The position numbers and the translations under genes were made by a program. The notes under the pieces are model-generated. The model saw nothing but the letters and a program-made list of their open reading frames with translations. It was not told the origin of the DNA and did not search any database. From NCBI GenBank assembly GCA_035347995.1, contig DAOPQD010000124.1, forward strand, positions 1-8,269: a DNA stretch of 8,269 nt, in the 5' to 3' direction. Source of the DNA: JAAZNO01 sp012798275 (GTDB lineage Bacteria; Chloroflexota; Anaerolineae; B4-G1; SLSP01). This document shows positions 1 to 5,489 of the stretch, piece by piece. Position 1 is the stretch's first letter. Each line of letters opens with the position of its first letter.

Positions 1-104
1 CAAACAACGCGCTTCAGCGCGGTGGGCTCGTGTCGAACCGGTGAGCCGTCGCCGTCGCTGCTACCCATGTCCATGTCCGCACGTCCGTCATTGCCCGTGA
101 TCAT
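1..104 (-). CDS. Possible 5' end of an unidentified gene, cut by the window edge
   Basis: On the minus strand a frame opens with ATG at 104 and stays open to position 1 (34 codons). It begins MITGNDGRADMDMG, continues through a Gly/Ser/Asp-rich stretch and ends in HEPTALKRVV. That would suit a disordered N-terminus leading into a domain. An in-frame ATG also occurs at codon 11 and another at codon 13. It lies downstream of the rpoD terminator, and a TATACT element sits at 157-162 on the same strand, but without a recognisable -35 box. No well-spaced Shine-Dalgarno sequence is visible: a G run touches the ATG. The plus strand is also open here (positions 1-177, ending in TAA at 175), with a Ser/Pro-rich translation that looks less protein-like. 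No function can be assigned; the frame could be chance. Confidence 0.25.
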   Translation of the reverse strand, partial: MITGNDGRADMDMGSSDGDGSPVRHEPTALKRVV

Positions 105-175
105 CCCCCCGATGTACCCGCCAGACGGAGCAGAACCGCTCCCTCATTCCCTGCGTAGTATAATCGAAACTTCGT

Positions 176-207
176 AATAGAAAACCCGCCAGCGAGGCTG
201 GCGGGTT
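176..207 (-). terminator. Intrinsic terminator downstream of rpoD
   Basis: A perfect 11-bp inverted repeat (183-193 and 197-207, arms AACCCGCCAGC and GCTGGCGGGTT) has a 3-nt loop. On the minus strand it is followed by the U-rich tract TTTTCTATT. It lies about 130 nt past the rpoD stop codon. The plus-strand reading has only a weak T tract, so it mainly serves the minus-strand DUF177-rpoD unit. Confidence 0.85.
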
Positions 208-337
208 AGAATTCTGTTCCGGCATGGCTTCCGGGCCTGCCATCCCAGGCCCATGTCAGCGGGGCACTCAGGCCCCGCGCTTCAGCGCCGCCCGTATCCA
301 GAGGGAAAGCGCTCCCTACCCCGCGCGCCTTGCAAGT
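208..337 (-). other. rpoD 3' untranslated region with three small stem-loops
   Basis: There is no gene between the rpoD stop and its terminator. Three short perfect hairpins are visible: 233-239 with 246-252 (GGGCCTG/CAGGCCC, 6-nt loop), 261-265 with 272-276 (GGGGC/GCCCC), and 302-306 with 313-317 (AGGGA/TCCCT). None has a U tract, so they are not terminators themselves. They may simply reflect high GC, or they may protect the mRNA 3' end from exonucleases. Confidence 0.45.
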
Positions 338-1516
338 CTAATGCAGATAATCCCGCAGGTCGCGGCTGCGGCTGGGATGGCGTAAGCGCCGCAGAGCCTG
401 CCCCTCAATCTGCCGAATGCGCTCGCGGGTGAGGCCAAATTTCTTGCCCACCTCTTCCAATGTGTAGCTCTGCCCGTTTTGCAACCCAAAGCGCATCCGC
501 AAAATCCGCACCTCACGGGGATTGAGCGTCGCCAACGCTTCTTCGAGGTGATCCCGCAACATCTCCTGATACATCACATCCGCAGGCGTGGGCGTGTACT
601 CATCCTCGATAAAGTTGCTCAGTTCGCTGTCCTCGTCCTCGCCGACGGGGCGTTCGAGGCTGAGGGGCTGCCAGGAAACCCGCATCATCCACTGGACTTT
701 GCGCGCCTCGAGGCCCATTTCCTCGCCCAGCTCTTCGGCAGTAGGACGCACACCGCGCTCCTGCTCGATTTCTTGCGCGCGGCGGTACAGGCGGCGAATG
801 CGATCGCTCATGTGCACCGGCACGCGGATCGTCCGCCCCTGATCGGCAATGGCGCGGGTGATCGTCTGCCGGATCCACCACGTGGCGTAGGTGCTGAAGC
901 GATACCCCCGCTGATACTCAAATTTCTCCACGGCCTTCATCAAGCCCAGATTGCCCTCCTGAATCAAGTCCAGAAAGGGCACACCGCGTCCAATGTATTT
1001 TTTGGCGATGCTCACGACCAGGCGGGTGTTGGCCCGAATCAAGTGATCCCGCGCCTCGCGTCCAACCTCGATGTCGGTTTCCAGGCGCAGGCGCTCCTCG
1101 CTATCGTGTCCGTTATCGCGCAATAACCGTTCGGCCGCCCGCCCTTGCTCGATTTTCTGCGCCAGGTCGACTTCTTCTTCGTTGCTGAGAAGGGGAACGC
1201 GGGCCATTTCCCGCAAGTACAGGGCCACCGTATCATCTACCCCAATGCCATCCAGGGCATACTCATCGTCTTCCCAATTCTCGTCACTCGCATCTTCTTC
1301 TTCGAGGAGCGGCTTGGCGGCCGCGGCGAGGACTTCTTCGTCTTCAGGCTCGTCTAACTCCAGCTCAATGCCCGCTTTACGCAATTCTCCCAGCACCGAC
1401 TCCAGGGCCTCCTCGTCATCCACAACCTCTTCTTCGAGTACCTCCACCACGTCCTCGATGGTGACGAATCCCTGAGTTTCGGCCTTTTCCAGGAGCATTT
1501 CCAGTACCACACTCAT
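338..1516 (-). CDS. rpoD: RNA polymerase primary sigma factor (RpoD/SigA, group 1)
   Basis: This is the promoter-recognition subunit of RNA polymerase for housekeeping genes, 392 aa. Residues 1-90 are a region 1.1-like module followed by a very acidic linker. Region 1.2 lies at about 92-125 (DTVALYLREM). Region 2 spans about 155-235, with the core-binding segment around FLDLIQEGNLGL (181-192) and the -10-melting and recognition segment RFSTYATWWIRQ (206-217). Region 3 follows, and region 4 ends in a helix-turn-helix at about 351-378 (TRERIRQIEGQALRRLR). Only a short linker separates regions 1.2 and 2.1, so the large insert of E. coli RpoD is absent. All DNA-contact motifs look intact. The ATG start has GAGGGAG about 6 nt upstream. 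The gene lies 54 nt after DUF177 on the same strand, with no convincing promoter between, so the two are probably co-transcribed. A clear terminator follows. The full region 1.1 and region 1.2 argue against a stress-type group 2 sigma factor. Confidence 0.95.
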   Translation of the reverse strand: MSVVLEMLLEKAETQGFVTIEDVVEVLEEEVVDDEEALESVLGELRKAGIELELDEPEDEEVLAAAAKPLLEEEDASDENWEDDEYALDGIGVDDTVALYLREMARVPLLSNEEEVDLAQKIEQGRAAERLLRDNGHDSEERLRLETDIEVGREARDHLIRANTRLVVSIAKKYIGRGVPFLDLIQEGNLGLMKAVEKFEYQRGYRFSTYATWWIRQTITRAIADQGRTIRVPVHMSDRIRRLYRRAQEIEQERGVRPTAEELGEEMGLEARKVQWMMRVSWQPLSLERPVGEDEDSELSNFIEDEYTPTPADVMYQEMLRDHLEEALATLNPREVRILRMRFGLQNGQSYTLEEVGKKFGLTRERIRQIEGQALRRLRHPSRSRDLRDYLH

Positions 1517-1570
1517 AGATTCTCCCTCACTAAGTATCCGGCACCTGAAAGACGGCAGAGCGCGGCCCGC

Positions 1571-2071
1571 TCACTCGCCGTCAAGCAGCGTTTGGAGGAT
1601 GCCCCACCGCGGGTCAACCGGCCCTTCCCCGCTGCACGTACACTCACCACGATTGAGATTGCCCCCACACTGCGGACACAGGCCCGCGCACGTCGGGGAG
1701 CAGAGCGGGCTGGAAGGCAACGCCAGCCACAAATACTCGCGAAGTAAAGGCGCCAGGTCCGCCCATCCATCCTCGGTGACCCGCACCGGGCGCTCTGGAG
1801 AAAGCGGCGCGCCGGGCAGACCCATCAGTCCTTCCAGTTCTACAACGACGGGGGCGAAAAAAGGTTCCAAACAGCGGGTACATTCGGTTTCCACCGCAGC
1901 TTTGAGGGTGCCCTCTACCAAAATACCGTTGGCCACACGGGTAAATTGCAAGACACCTTTGAGGTAAGCGACCGAGAGATCCTCAAGTGAAAATTGCCCC
2001 AAATTGAGGCCCACGCTTTCTCGCTGTCCGACCTGCGCGTTTGTCAGAGAAGAAAGACGTATTCTTACCAT
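1571..2071 (-). CDS. DUF177 / YceD family protein
   Basis: A 166-aa protein of the DUF177 (YceD) family, cytoplasmic, linked in E. coli and plants to 23S rRNA accumulation and ribosome assembly. Its biochemical activity is not settled. The family marks are clear: a CxxC pair at C64/C67 (ECTRCLEPF), then C124 and C128, the LCPQCGGNLN motif at 131-140 with C132/C135, further cysteines at 144 and 146, and the C-terminal DPRW motif at 153-156. The two CxxC pairs could form a zinc site, but this is inference. The ATG start has GGAGG 8 nt upstream and lies about 26 nt behind the predicted transcription start. In many bacteria this gene precedes rpmF (ribosomal protein L32). Here only 54 nt separate it from rpoD and no rpmF fits, so it appears to be the first gene of a two-gene unit with rpoD. 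Confidence 0.9.
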   Translation of the reverse strand: MVRIRLSSLTNAQVGQRESVGLNLGQFSLEDLSVAYLKGVLQFTRVANGILVEGTLKAAVETECTRCLEPFFAPVVVELEGLMGLPGAPLSPERPVRVTEDGWADLAPLLREYLWLALPSSPLCSPTCAGLCPQCGGNLNRGECTCSGEGPVDPRWGILQTLLDGE

Positions 2072-2103
2072 AATGGAACCCTCCGGCGGTCCATAACAGC
2101 ATA

Positions 2104-2132
2104 ATTATAACACAATTAAAAGTTTACGTCAA
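2104..2132 (-). promoter_or_regulatory. Strong extended -10 promoter for DUF177-rpoD
   Basis: On the minus strand there is TTGACG (2132-2127), a 17-nt spacer, and TATAAT (2109-2104), with TGT directly before the -10 box (an extended -10). Only one base differs from the two consensus hexamers. Transcription should start near 2097, giving a 5' leader of about 26 nt. The element lies in a sharply AT-rich island just after the phosphoesterase stop codon. Confidence 0.88.
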
Positions 2133-2143
2133 GGATTTTAACT

Positions 2144-2737
2144 TTATTCCTTCGGCTCAAACAGCCGCACCCGCGTCACTGTTGGCGGCACGGCAGGTTC
2201 GAGGTCGAGCAGCACGATCGAGGGGATATACGGCGCGCCCAGATAGGCGGTGCGCAGGGCCGCCCCAGGGTTGAGGACCAACGTCTGCCCCCACCACCCG
2301 CAGTAAAAGCGATGGGTGTGTCCGAAAACAATCACATCGGCGGCAGGATGGCGCCGCAACAGGCAGCGGGCGATGGCAGCGTCATACTGGGGGAATTCCC
2401 AACGCCCGCCCAGCTGGCGCACCAACGACCACCCCTTCCACAACAGCGCCGTAGGGCCGATGTCGTAGCCGTGCTCCACGGCAAGGCGATGGCCAGCGAG
2501 CTCCACCTCTATCACCCGGGGCAACGAGGCGCCAGCTGCCGAGCGTTCCAGGATGTGATAGTTGCCGCGCACGGCCAGCACCGGCGCGAGCGCTTCCAGC
2601 GGGGCGAGCGCCCATGGCTCATCCACATCACCGGCGTGGAGGATCACCTCCACGCCGCGCAGGCTCGATACCACCCCCGCCGGAATTTCCGCCATCCGGT
2701 AGGGCACATGGGTGTCTGCAAGCAGTCCAATACGCAT
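2144..2737 (-). CDS. YfcE/MJ0936-type metallophosphoesterase
   Basis: A 197-aa soluble calcineurin-like phosphoesterase of the small YfcE/MJ0936 type. These enzymes hydrolyse phosphodiester or phosphomonoester substrates with two metal ions; the natural substrate here cannot be told. Metal ligands are visible in order: D8 and H10 (LADTH), D37 (HAGDVD), N59 (VRGNYH), H89 (VEHG), and H140 and H142 (GHTH). An NPGA motif at 156-159 is also typical. The usual GNCD or GNND sequence reads GNYH, so the aspartate after the metal-binding Asn is replaced. The start is fixed by the family's first beta strand (MRIGLLADTH). There is no ordinary Shine-Dalgarno sequence: the acpP terminator stem ends 7 nt before the ATG, and an AGGAGG sits on its far side. 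The gene is 50 nt after acpP and ends just before the DUF177 promoter. Confidence 0.88.
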   Translation of the reverse strand: MRIGLLADTHVPYRMAEIPAGVVSSLRGVEVILHAGDVDEPWALAPLEALAPVLAVRGNYHILERSAAGASLPRVIEVELAGHRLAVEHGYDIGPTALLWKGWSLVRQLGGRWEFPQYDAAIARCLLRRHPAADVIVFGHTHRFYCGWWGQTLVLNPGAALRTAYLGAPYIPSIVLLDLEPAVPPTVTRVRLFEPKE

Positions 2738-2770
2738 AACAAAAGGCCACCGGTGGGCCGGTGGCCTCCT
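2738..2770 (-). terminator. acpP terminator overlapping the phosphoesterase start region
   Basis: A perfect 9-bp GC-rich stem (2745-2753 with 2758-2766, GGCCACCGG/CCGGTGGCC) with a 4-nt loop is followed on the minus strand by TTTTGTT and then the ATG of the next gene. It begins about 20 nt after the acpP stop codon. The sequence AGGAGG (2770-2765) enters the 5' side of the stem. The structure probably ends most acpP transcripts and may let a fraction through to the phosphoesterase. Confidence 0.8.
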
Positions 2771-2787
2771 GCGCTAACGCTCTTCGA

Positions 2788-3033
2788 TTAGCCGAGCCGT
2801 TCCTTCAAATAGTTGACGGCTTCGCCCACGGTGACGGAGGTGAGAGCCCGGCCATCCTCCTCCGAAATGCTGATCCCAAAAGCATCCTCGAGGTCCATGA
2901 TCAGCTCCACCAAATCCAGAGAATCTGCCTGCAAATCCTCGCGGATCTTCGCCTCAGGGACCACGCGCGCCGGGTCAATGGAAAGTCGCCCGACTATGAT
3001 TTCCTTCACACGTTCAAAAAGCTCATCCGCCAT
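2788..3033 (-). CDS. acpP: Acyl carrier protein
   Basis: An 81-aa acyl carrier protein that holds growing acyl chains on a 4'-phosphopantetheine arm during fatty acid synthesis in the cytoplasm. The attachment site is Ser38 in the DSLD motif (residues 37-40). Around it is the conserved helix II sequence (ADSLDLVELIMDLEDAFGI), and the protein is acidic overall, as expected. Length and spacing are normal. The ATG start has AAGGGGGT 8 nt upstream. The gene has its own promoter and terminator, so it is largely monocistronic. No other fatty acid synthesis gene is in the window, which fits AcpP being expressed at a higher level than its partner enzymes. A carrier protein for a specialised pathway is possible, but no ketosynthase or ligase neighbour supports that. 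Confidence 0.92.
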   Translation of the reverse strand: MADELFERVKEIIVGRLSIDPARVVPEAKIREDLQADSLDLVELIMDLEDAFGISISEEDGRALTSVTVGEAVNYLKERLG

Positions 3034-3103
3034 TGTTCTGCACCCCCTTGAGATGACTTATGACTACGATTGGCAAACTGCTTCATCCACAGACCTTAGC
3101 GCT

Positions 3104-3132
3104 ATTGTATCCGGCGCCGTGGGAAATGTCAA
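3104..3132 (-). promoter_or_regulatory. acpP promoter
   Basis: On the minus strand there is a perfect TTGACA -35 box (3132-3127), a 17-nt spacer and TACAAT (3109-3104). The predicted start is near 3097, giving a leader of about 63 nt before the acpP ATG. It is back to back with the fni promoter, with 39 bp between the two -35 boxes. Confidence 0.87.
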
Positions 3133-3171
3133 GTTAACGTCGCGGGAAAAGGCGCGCGGCCCTGCCTCGCA

Positions 3172-3200
3172 TTGACTTTGGGAAGCTCTTTTGGTAAGAT
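3172..3200 (+). promoter_or_regulatory. fni promoter
   Basis: TTGACT (3172-3177), a 17-nt spacer and TAAGAT (3195-3200). Transcription should start near 3207, about 35 nt before the fni ATG. Two bases differ from the consensus hexamers. It is divergent from the acpP promoter. Confidence 0.8.
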
Positions 3201-3241
3201 AGACACGAACGAGAACCAGCGCTGAGATAAGGGGAATTTTC

Positions 3242-4273
3242 ATGCGTGACGATATCGGCCATCGCAAGGACGAGCATATTCGTATCAACCTGGAAGAGGA
3301 CGTGTCCTTCGCGCGCCTGACGCCGGGCCTGGAGCGCTACCGCTTCATCCATCAAGCCCTTCCCGAGCTGGATCTGGAGGCCGTGCGCACCGAGGTGACG
3401 TTTTTGGGCCATCGGCTGACTTTCCCCCTGCTGATCGGCTCGATGACGGGAGGCTCGCCGGCAGCGGGCCGCATCAACCACATTCTCGCCGAAGCGGCGC
3501 AGCAGGCAGGCGTCGGCCTGGCGCTCGGCTCGATTCGCGCTGCGCTGGAACAGCCGCAATGGACGTGGACGTTCCAGGTGCGGGATGCGGCTCCCGATTG
3601 TCTGCTGTTGGTGAACCTGGGCGCGATCCAGCTCAATTACGGCTACGGCGTCGAGGAATGCCGCCGCGCCCTGGAACTCAGCGGTGCCGACGGCCTGATC
3701 CTGCACCTGAATCCCCTCCAGGAGGCGCTGCAACCTGAGGGCAACACGCGCTTTGGAGGACTGCTGCACCGCATCGAAGCCATCTGCGCCGCCCTCACAG
3801 CGCCAGTCATCGTCAAGGAAGTCGGCCATGGCCTTTCGGAACAGGCGGCCCGCCAACTTATGGAAGCGGGCGTCGCGGCGCTGGATGTCGCCGGCGCGGG
3901 GGGGACGTCGTGGAGCCAGGTGGAGCTGCATCGCAGTGAGACCCCCCGTCAGCAGGAAATCGCCGCCGCGTTCCGCGATTGGGGCATCCCCACCGCCGAG
4001 GCTCTCCAATACGCGCGCCGCGCCGCGCCGCAGCTGCCCCTCATCGCCAGCGGGGGGGTGCGAACCGGCGTGGACGTCGCCAAGAGCCTGGCGCTCGGCG
4101 CGGACCTCGCCTCGATGGCGGGAGGGTTGCTCCCGGCGGCGGTCGTCTCGACCGAGGCAGTCCTGGAACGCCTGGGCATCCTCGAAGCCCAGCTGCGCAT
4201 TGCCATGTTCGCCGCCGGCGCCGGCAGCATCGCCGACCTGCACCATACGCCGCTGGTCAAAGACCCGGCCTGA
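3242..4273 (+). CDS. fni: Type 2 isopentenyl-diphosphate delta-isomerase
   Basis: A 343-aa FMN- and NADPH-dependent enzyme that interconverts isopentenyl diphosphate and dimethylallyl diphosphate, supplying both isoprenoid building blocks. It is a cytoplasmic TIM-barrel protein unrelated to the type 1 isomerase. Visible signatures are RKDEHI at 8-13, the flavin-binding GSMTGG at 66-71, the HLNPLQE motif at 155-161 (H155, N157, Q160 and E161, the Mg and substrate site), K192 in VIVKEVGHG, DVAGAGGTSW at 215-224, and the phosphate-binding SGGVRTG at 270-276. Length is normal for the family. The ATG start has AAGGGGA 6 nt upstream. A polyprenyl synthase follows 101 nt downstream on the same strand, so the product feeds directly into chain elongation. 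No key residue is missing. Confidence 0.94.
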   Translation: MRDDIGHRKDEHIRINLEEDVSFARLTPGLERYRFIHQALPELDLEAVRTEVTFLGHRLTFPLLIGSMTGGSPAAGRINHILAEAAQQAGVGLALGSIRAALEQPQWTWTFQVRDAAPDCLLLVNLGAIQLNYGYGVEECRRALELSGADGLILHLNPLQEALQPEGNTRFGGLLHRIEAICAALTAPVIVKEVGHGLSEQAARQLMEAGVAALDVAGAGGTSWSQVELHRSETPRQQEIAAAFRDWGIPTAEALQYARRAAPQLPLIASGGVRTGVDVAKSLALGADLASMAGGLLPAAVVSTEAVLERLGILEAQLRIAMFAAGAGSIADLHHTPLVKDPA

Positions 4274-4335
4274 CGGGAAAAACACCCCATCCGGCTGACA
4301 CACTGCAGGCAGAGGTATTTTCTGCAAATTCCACG

Positions 4336-4358
4336 GAGGCCCCAGCCTCATTTTTCTT
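4336..4358 (+). terminator. Short terminator-like stem between fni and the prenyl synthase
   Basis: GAGGC (4336-4340) and GCCTC (4345-4349) form a 5-bp stem with a CCCA loop, followed by ATTTTTCTT. The stem is short for a full terminator. It lies directly before the ribosome binding site of the next gene, so partial termination or attenuation is the likeliest role, if it has one. Confidence 0.45.
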
Positions 4359-4374
4359 GCGGAGGTGAGTTGAC

Positions 4375-5394
4375 ATGGATCCTTTTGCACGTTACCTGCC
4401 CGCTTTGGAACAGGAACTGCGGCGCGTCGTGAGCGCTCCTGACGACGAGGCGGCGCTGCTCTACGGCATGTTGCACTACCATCTGGGATGGGTGGACACG
4501 AATTTTCGGCCCCATGAAGCGGACGCCGGGAAGCGTCTCCGCCCGGTGTTCCTGCTGTTGAGCTGCGAGGCGCAAGGCGGCGACTGGAAACAGGCGCTGC
4601 CCGCCGCGGCCGCCGTCGAATTGTTGCACAACTTCTCGCTGATCCACGACGACATCGAGGACCGCGATGCTACACGACGCGGTCGCCCCACCCTCTGGGC
4701 CGTCTGGGGGGAGGCGCAGGCGATCAACGCCGGCGACGCGCTCTTTGCGCTCGCCTACCGCGCCCTCCTCAATCTGCAGGAGACCATGATCCCTCCCGAA
4801 ACCGTGCTCGCCGCGGCGACCCGCTTCCATCGCGCCGCGCTGCAGCTGACGGAGGGACAATGCCTGGACATGGCCTTCGAAAAAGAGGGCGCGGTCGAAG
4901 AGGCCACTTATCTGCGCATGGTGGGCGGGAAAACGGCGGCGCTGCTGGGACTCGCGTGCGAATTGGGCGCCTTGCTTGCGGACGCGCCAGCCTCCCACGT
5001 CCAGGGCTGCTACGAATTCGGCTTTCAACTGGGGCTGAGCTTTCAGATGCAGGATGACCTTTTGGGCCTGTGGGGTGATCCGGCACACACCGGCAAACCG
5101 GTCGGCTCTGACCTGCGCCAGGGGAAAAAGACGCTGCCGATCCTCCATGGGATGGCGCAAAATCCACAACTGCGCGCGCGCCTCGAGGCGTTGACGCAGG
5201 CAGCGGCAGACGACGTGACGATCGCCGCGCTCTGCGACGCACTCGAAGCCGCCGGAAGCCGCGCCTACACCGAAGCTCGCGCTCGCGAATATCAAGCGCG
5301 GGCGTTGCAGGCACTCGCCCGCTCTGGGGGGGAGGGCCCGGCCGGCGACGCGCTGCGCACCCTGGCCGAGCGCCTGCCAGGACGGGAGCGCTGA
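4375..5394 (+). CDS. Polyprenyl diphosphate synthase (trans-isoprenyl type, GGPP/FPP synthase family)
   Basis: A 339-aa all-alpha enzyme that condenses IPP with allylic diphosphates to make C15, C20 or longer prenyl diphosphates for quinones, carotenoids or lipids. It shows GKRLRP at 52-57 (IPP binding), the first aspartate-rich motif DDIED at 92-96 followed by RRGRPT at 101-106, K186-T187 in GGKTA, and FQMQDD at 223-228. The second aspartate-rich motif reads DDLLG (227-231) in place of DDxxD. It is followed by WGD, TGKPVGSD and GKKTLP (to about 255). That DDLLG-x-WGD form resembles actinobacterial IdsA-like synthases. Phe87 lies five residues before the first motif and may limit chain length, but the product cannot be read with confidence. 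The ATG start has a near-perfect GGAGGTGA 6 nt upstream. It is probably co-transcribed with fni, subject to the short stem between them. Confidence 0.92.
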   Translation: MDPFARYLPALEQELRRVVSAPDDEAALLYGMLHYHLGWVDTNFRPHEADAGKRLRPVFLLLSCEAQGGDWKQALPAAAAVELLHNFSLIHDDIEDRDATRRGRPTLWAVWGEAQAINAGDALFALAYRALLNLQETMIPPETVLAAATRFHRAALQLTEGQCLDMAFEKEGAVEEATYLRMVGGKTAALLGLACELGALLADAPASHVQGCYEFGFQLGLSFQMQDDLLGLWGDPAHTGKPVGSDLRQGKKTLPILHGMAQNPQLRARLEALTQAAADDVTIAALCDALEAAGSRAYTEARAREYQARALQALARSGGEGPAGDALRTLAERLPGRER

Positions 5395-5489
5395 AACCGC
5401 CGCGAAATGCCCCGGCGTGCGGCGCTGCCCATCAATCCGCCAGCGCGCCCCGGATCTTATCAGCGATCAGCGCCCGGCAGGTTATGCGT
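5395..5489. other. Convergent intergenic region between prenyl synthase and pfk
   Basis: There is no gene in these 95 nt. Inverted repeats are present (CGCCGC 5398-5403 with GCGGCG 5419-5424; GGCGCTG 5421-5427 with CAGCGCC 5468-5474), as is a tandem ATCAGCG pair at 5459-5472. None has a U tract on either strand, so no standard intrinsic terminator is visible for either convergent gene. Confidence 0.5.

Noticed and set aside
8..21. Small CGCGC-TTCA-GCGCG hairpin, with a related CGCGCTTCAGCGC at 276-288
   Set aside because: The two copies are short, GC-rich and differ in flanks. There is no third copy and no regular spacing, so chance is sufficient.
479..1126. A 215-codon open frame on the plus strand opposite rpoD
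   Set aside because: It is antisense to conserved sigma regions 2 to 4; the apparent protein has no motif.
1517..1570. A possible rpoD-specific promoter (GATACT) in the DUF177-rpoD gap
   Set aside because: There is no -35 box at a suitable distance, and the strong upstream promoter explains transcription.
3134..4390. A 418-codon open frame on the minus strand opposite fni
   Set aside because: It lies antisense to a gene with full family motifs, runs through two promoters and an intergenic region, and its translation is low-complexity and rich in Arg, Gln, Ala and Gly without recognisable domains. Long antisense frames are expected at this GC content.
4348..5295. A 315-codon open frame on the minus strand opposite the prenyl synthase
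   Set aside because: It is a shadow of the real gene: no ribosome binding site, no domain, and a composition typical of antisense reading of a GC-rich gene.
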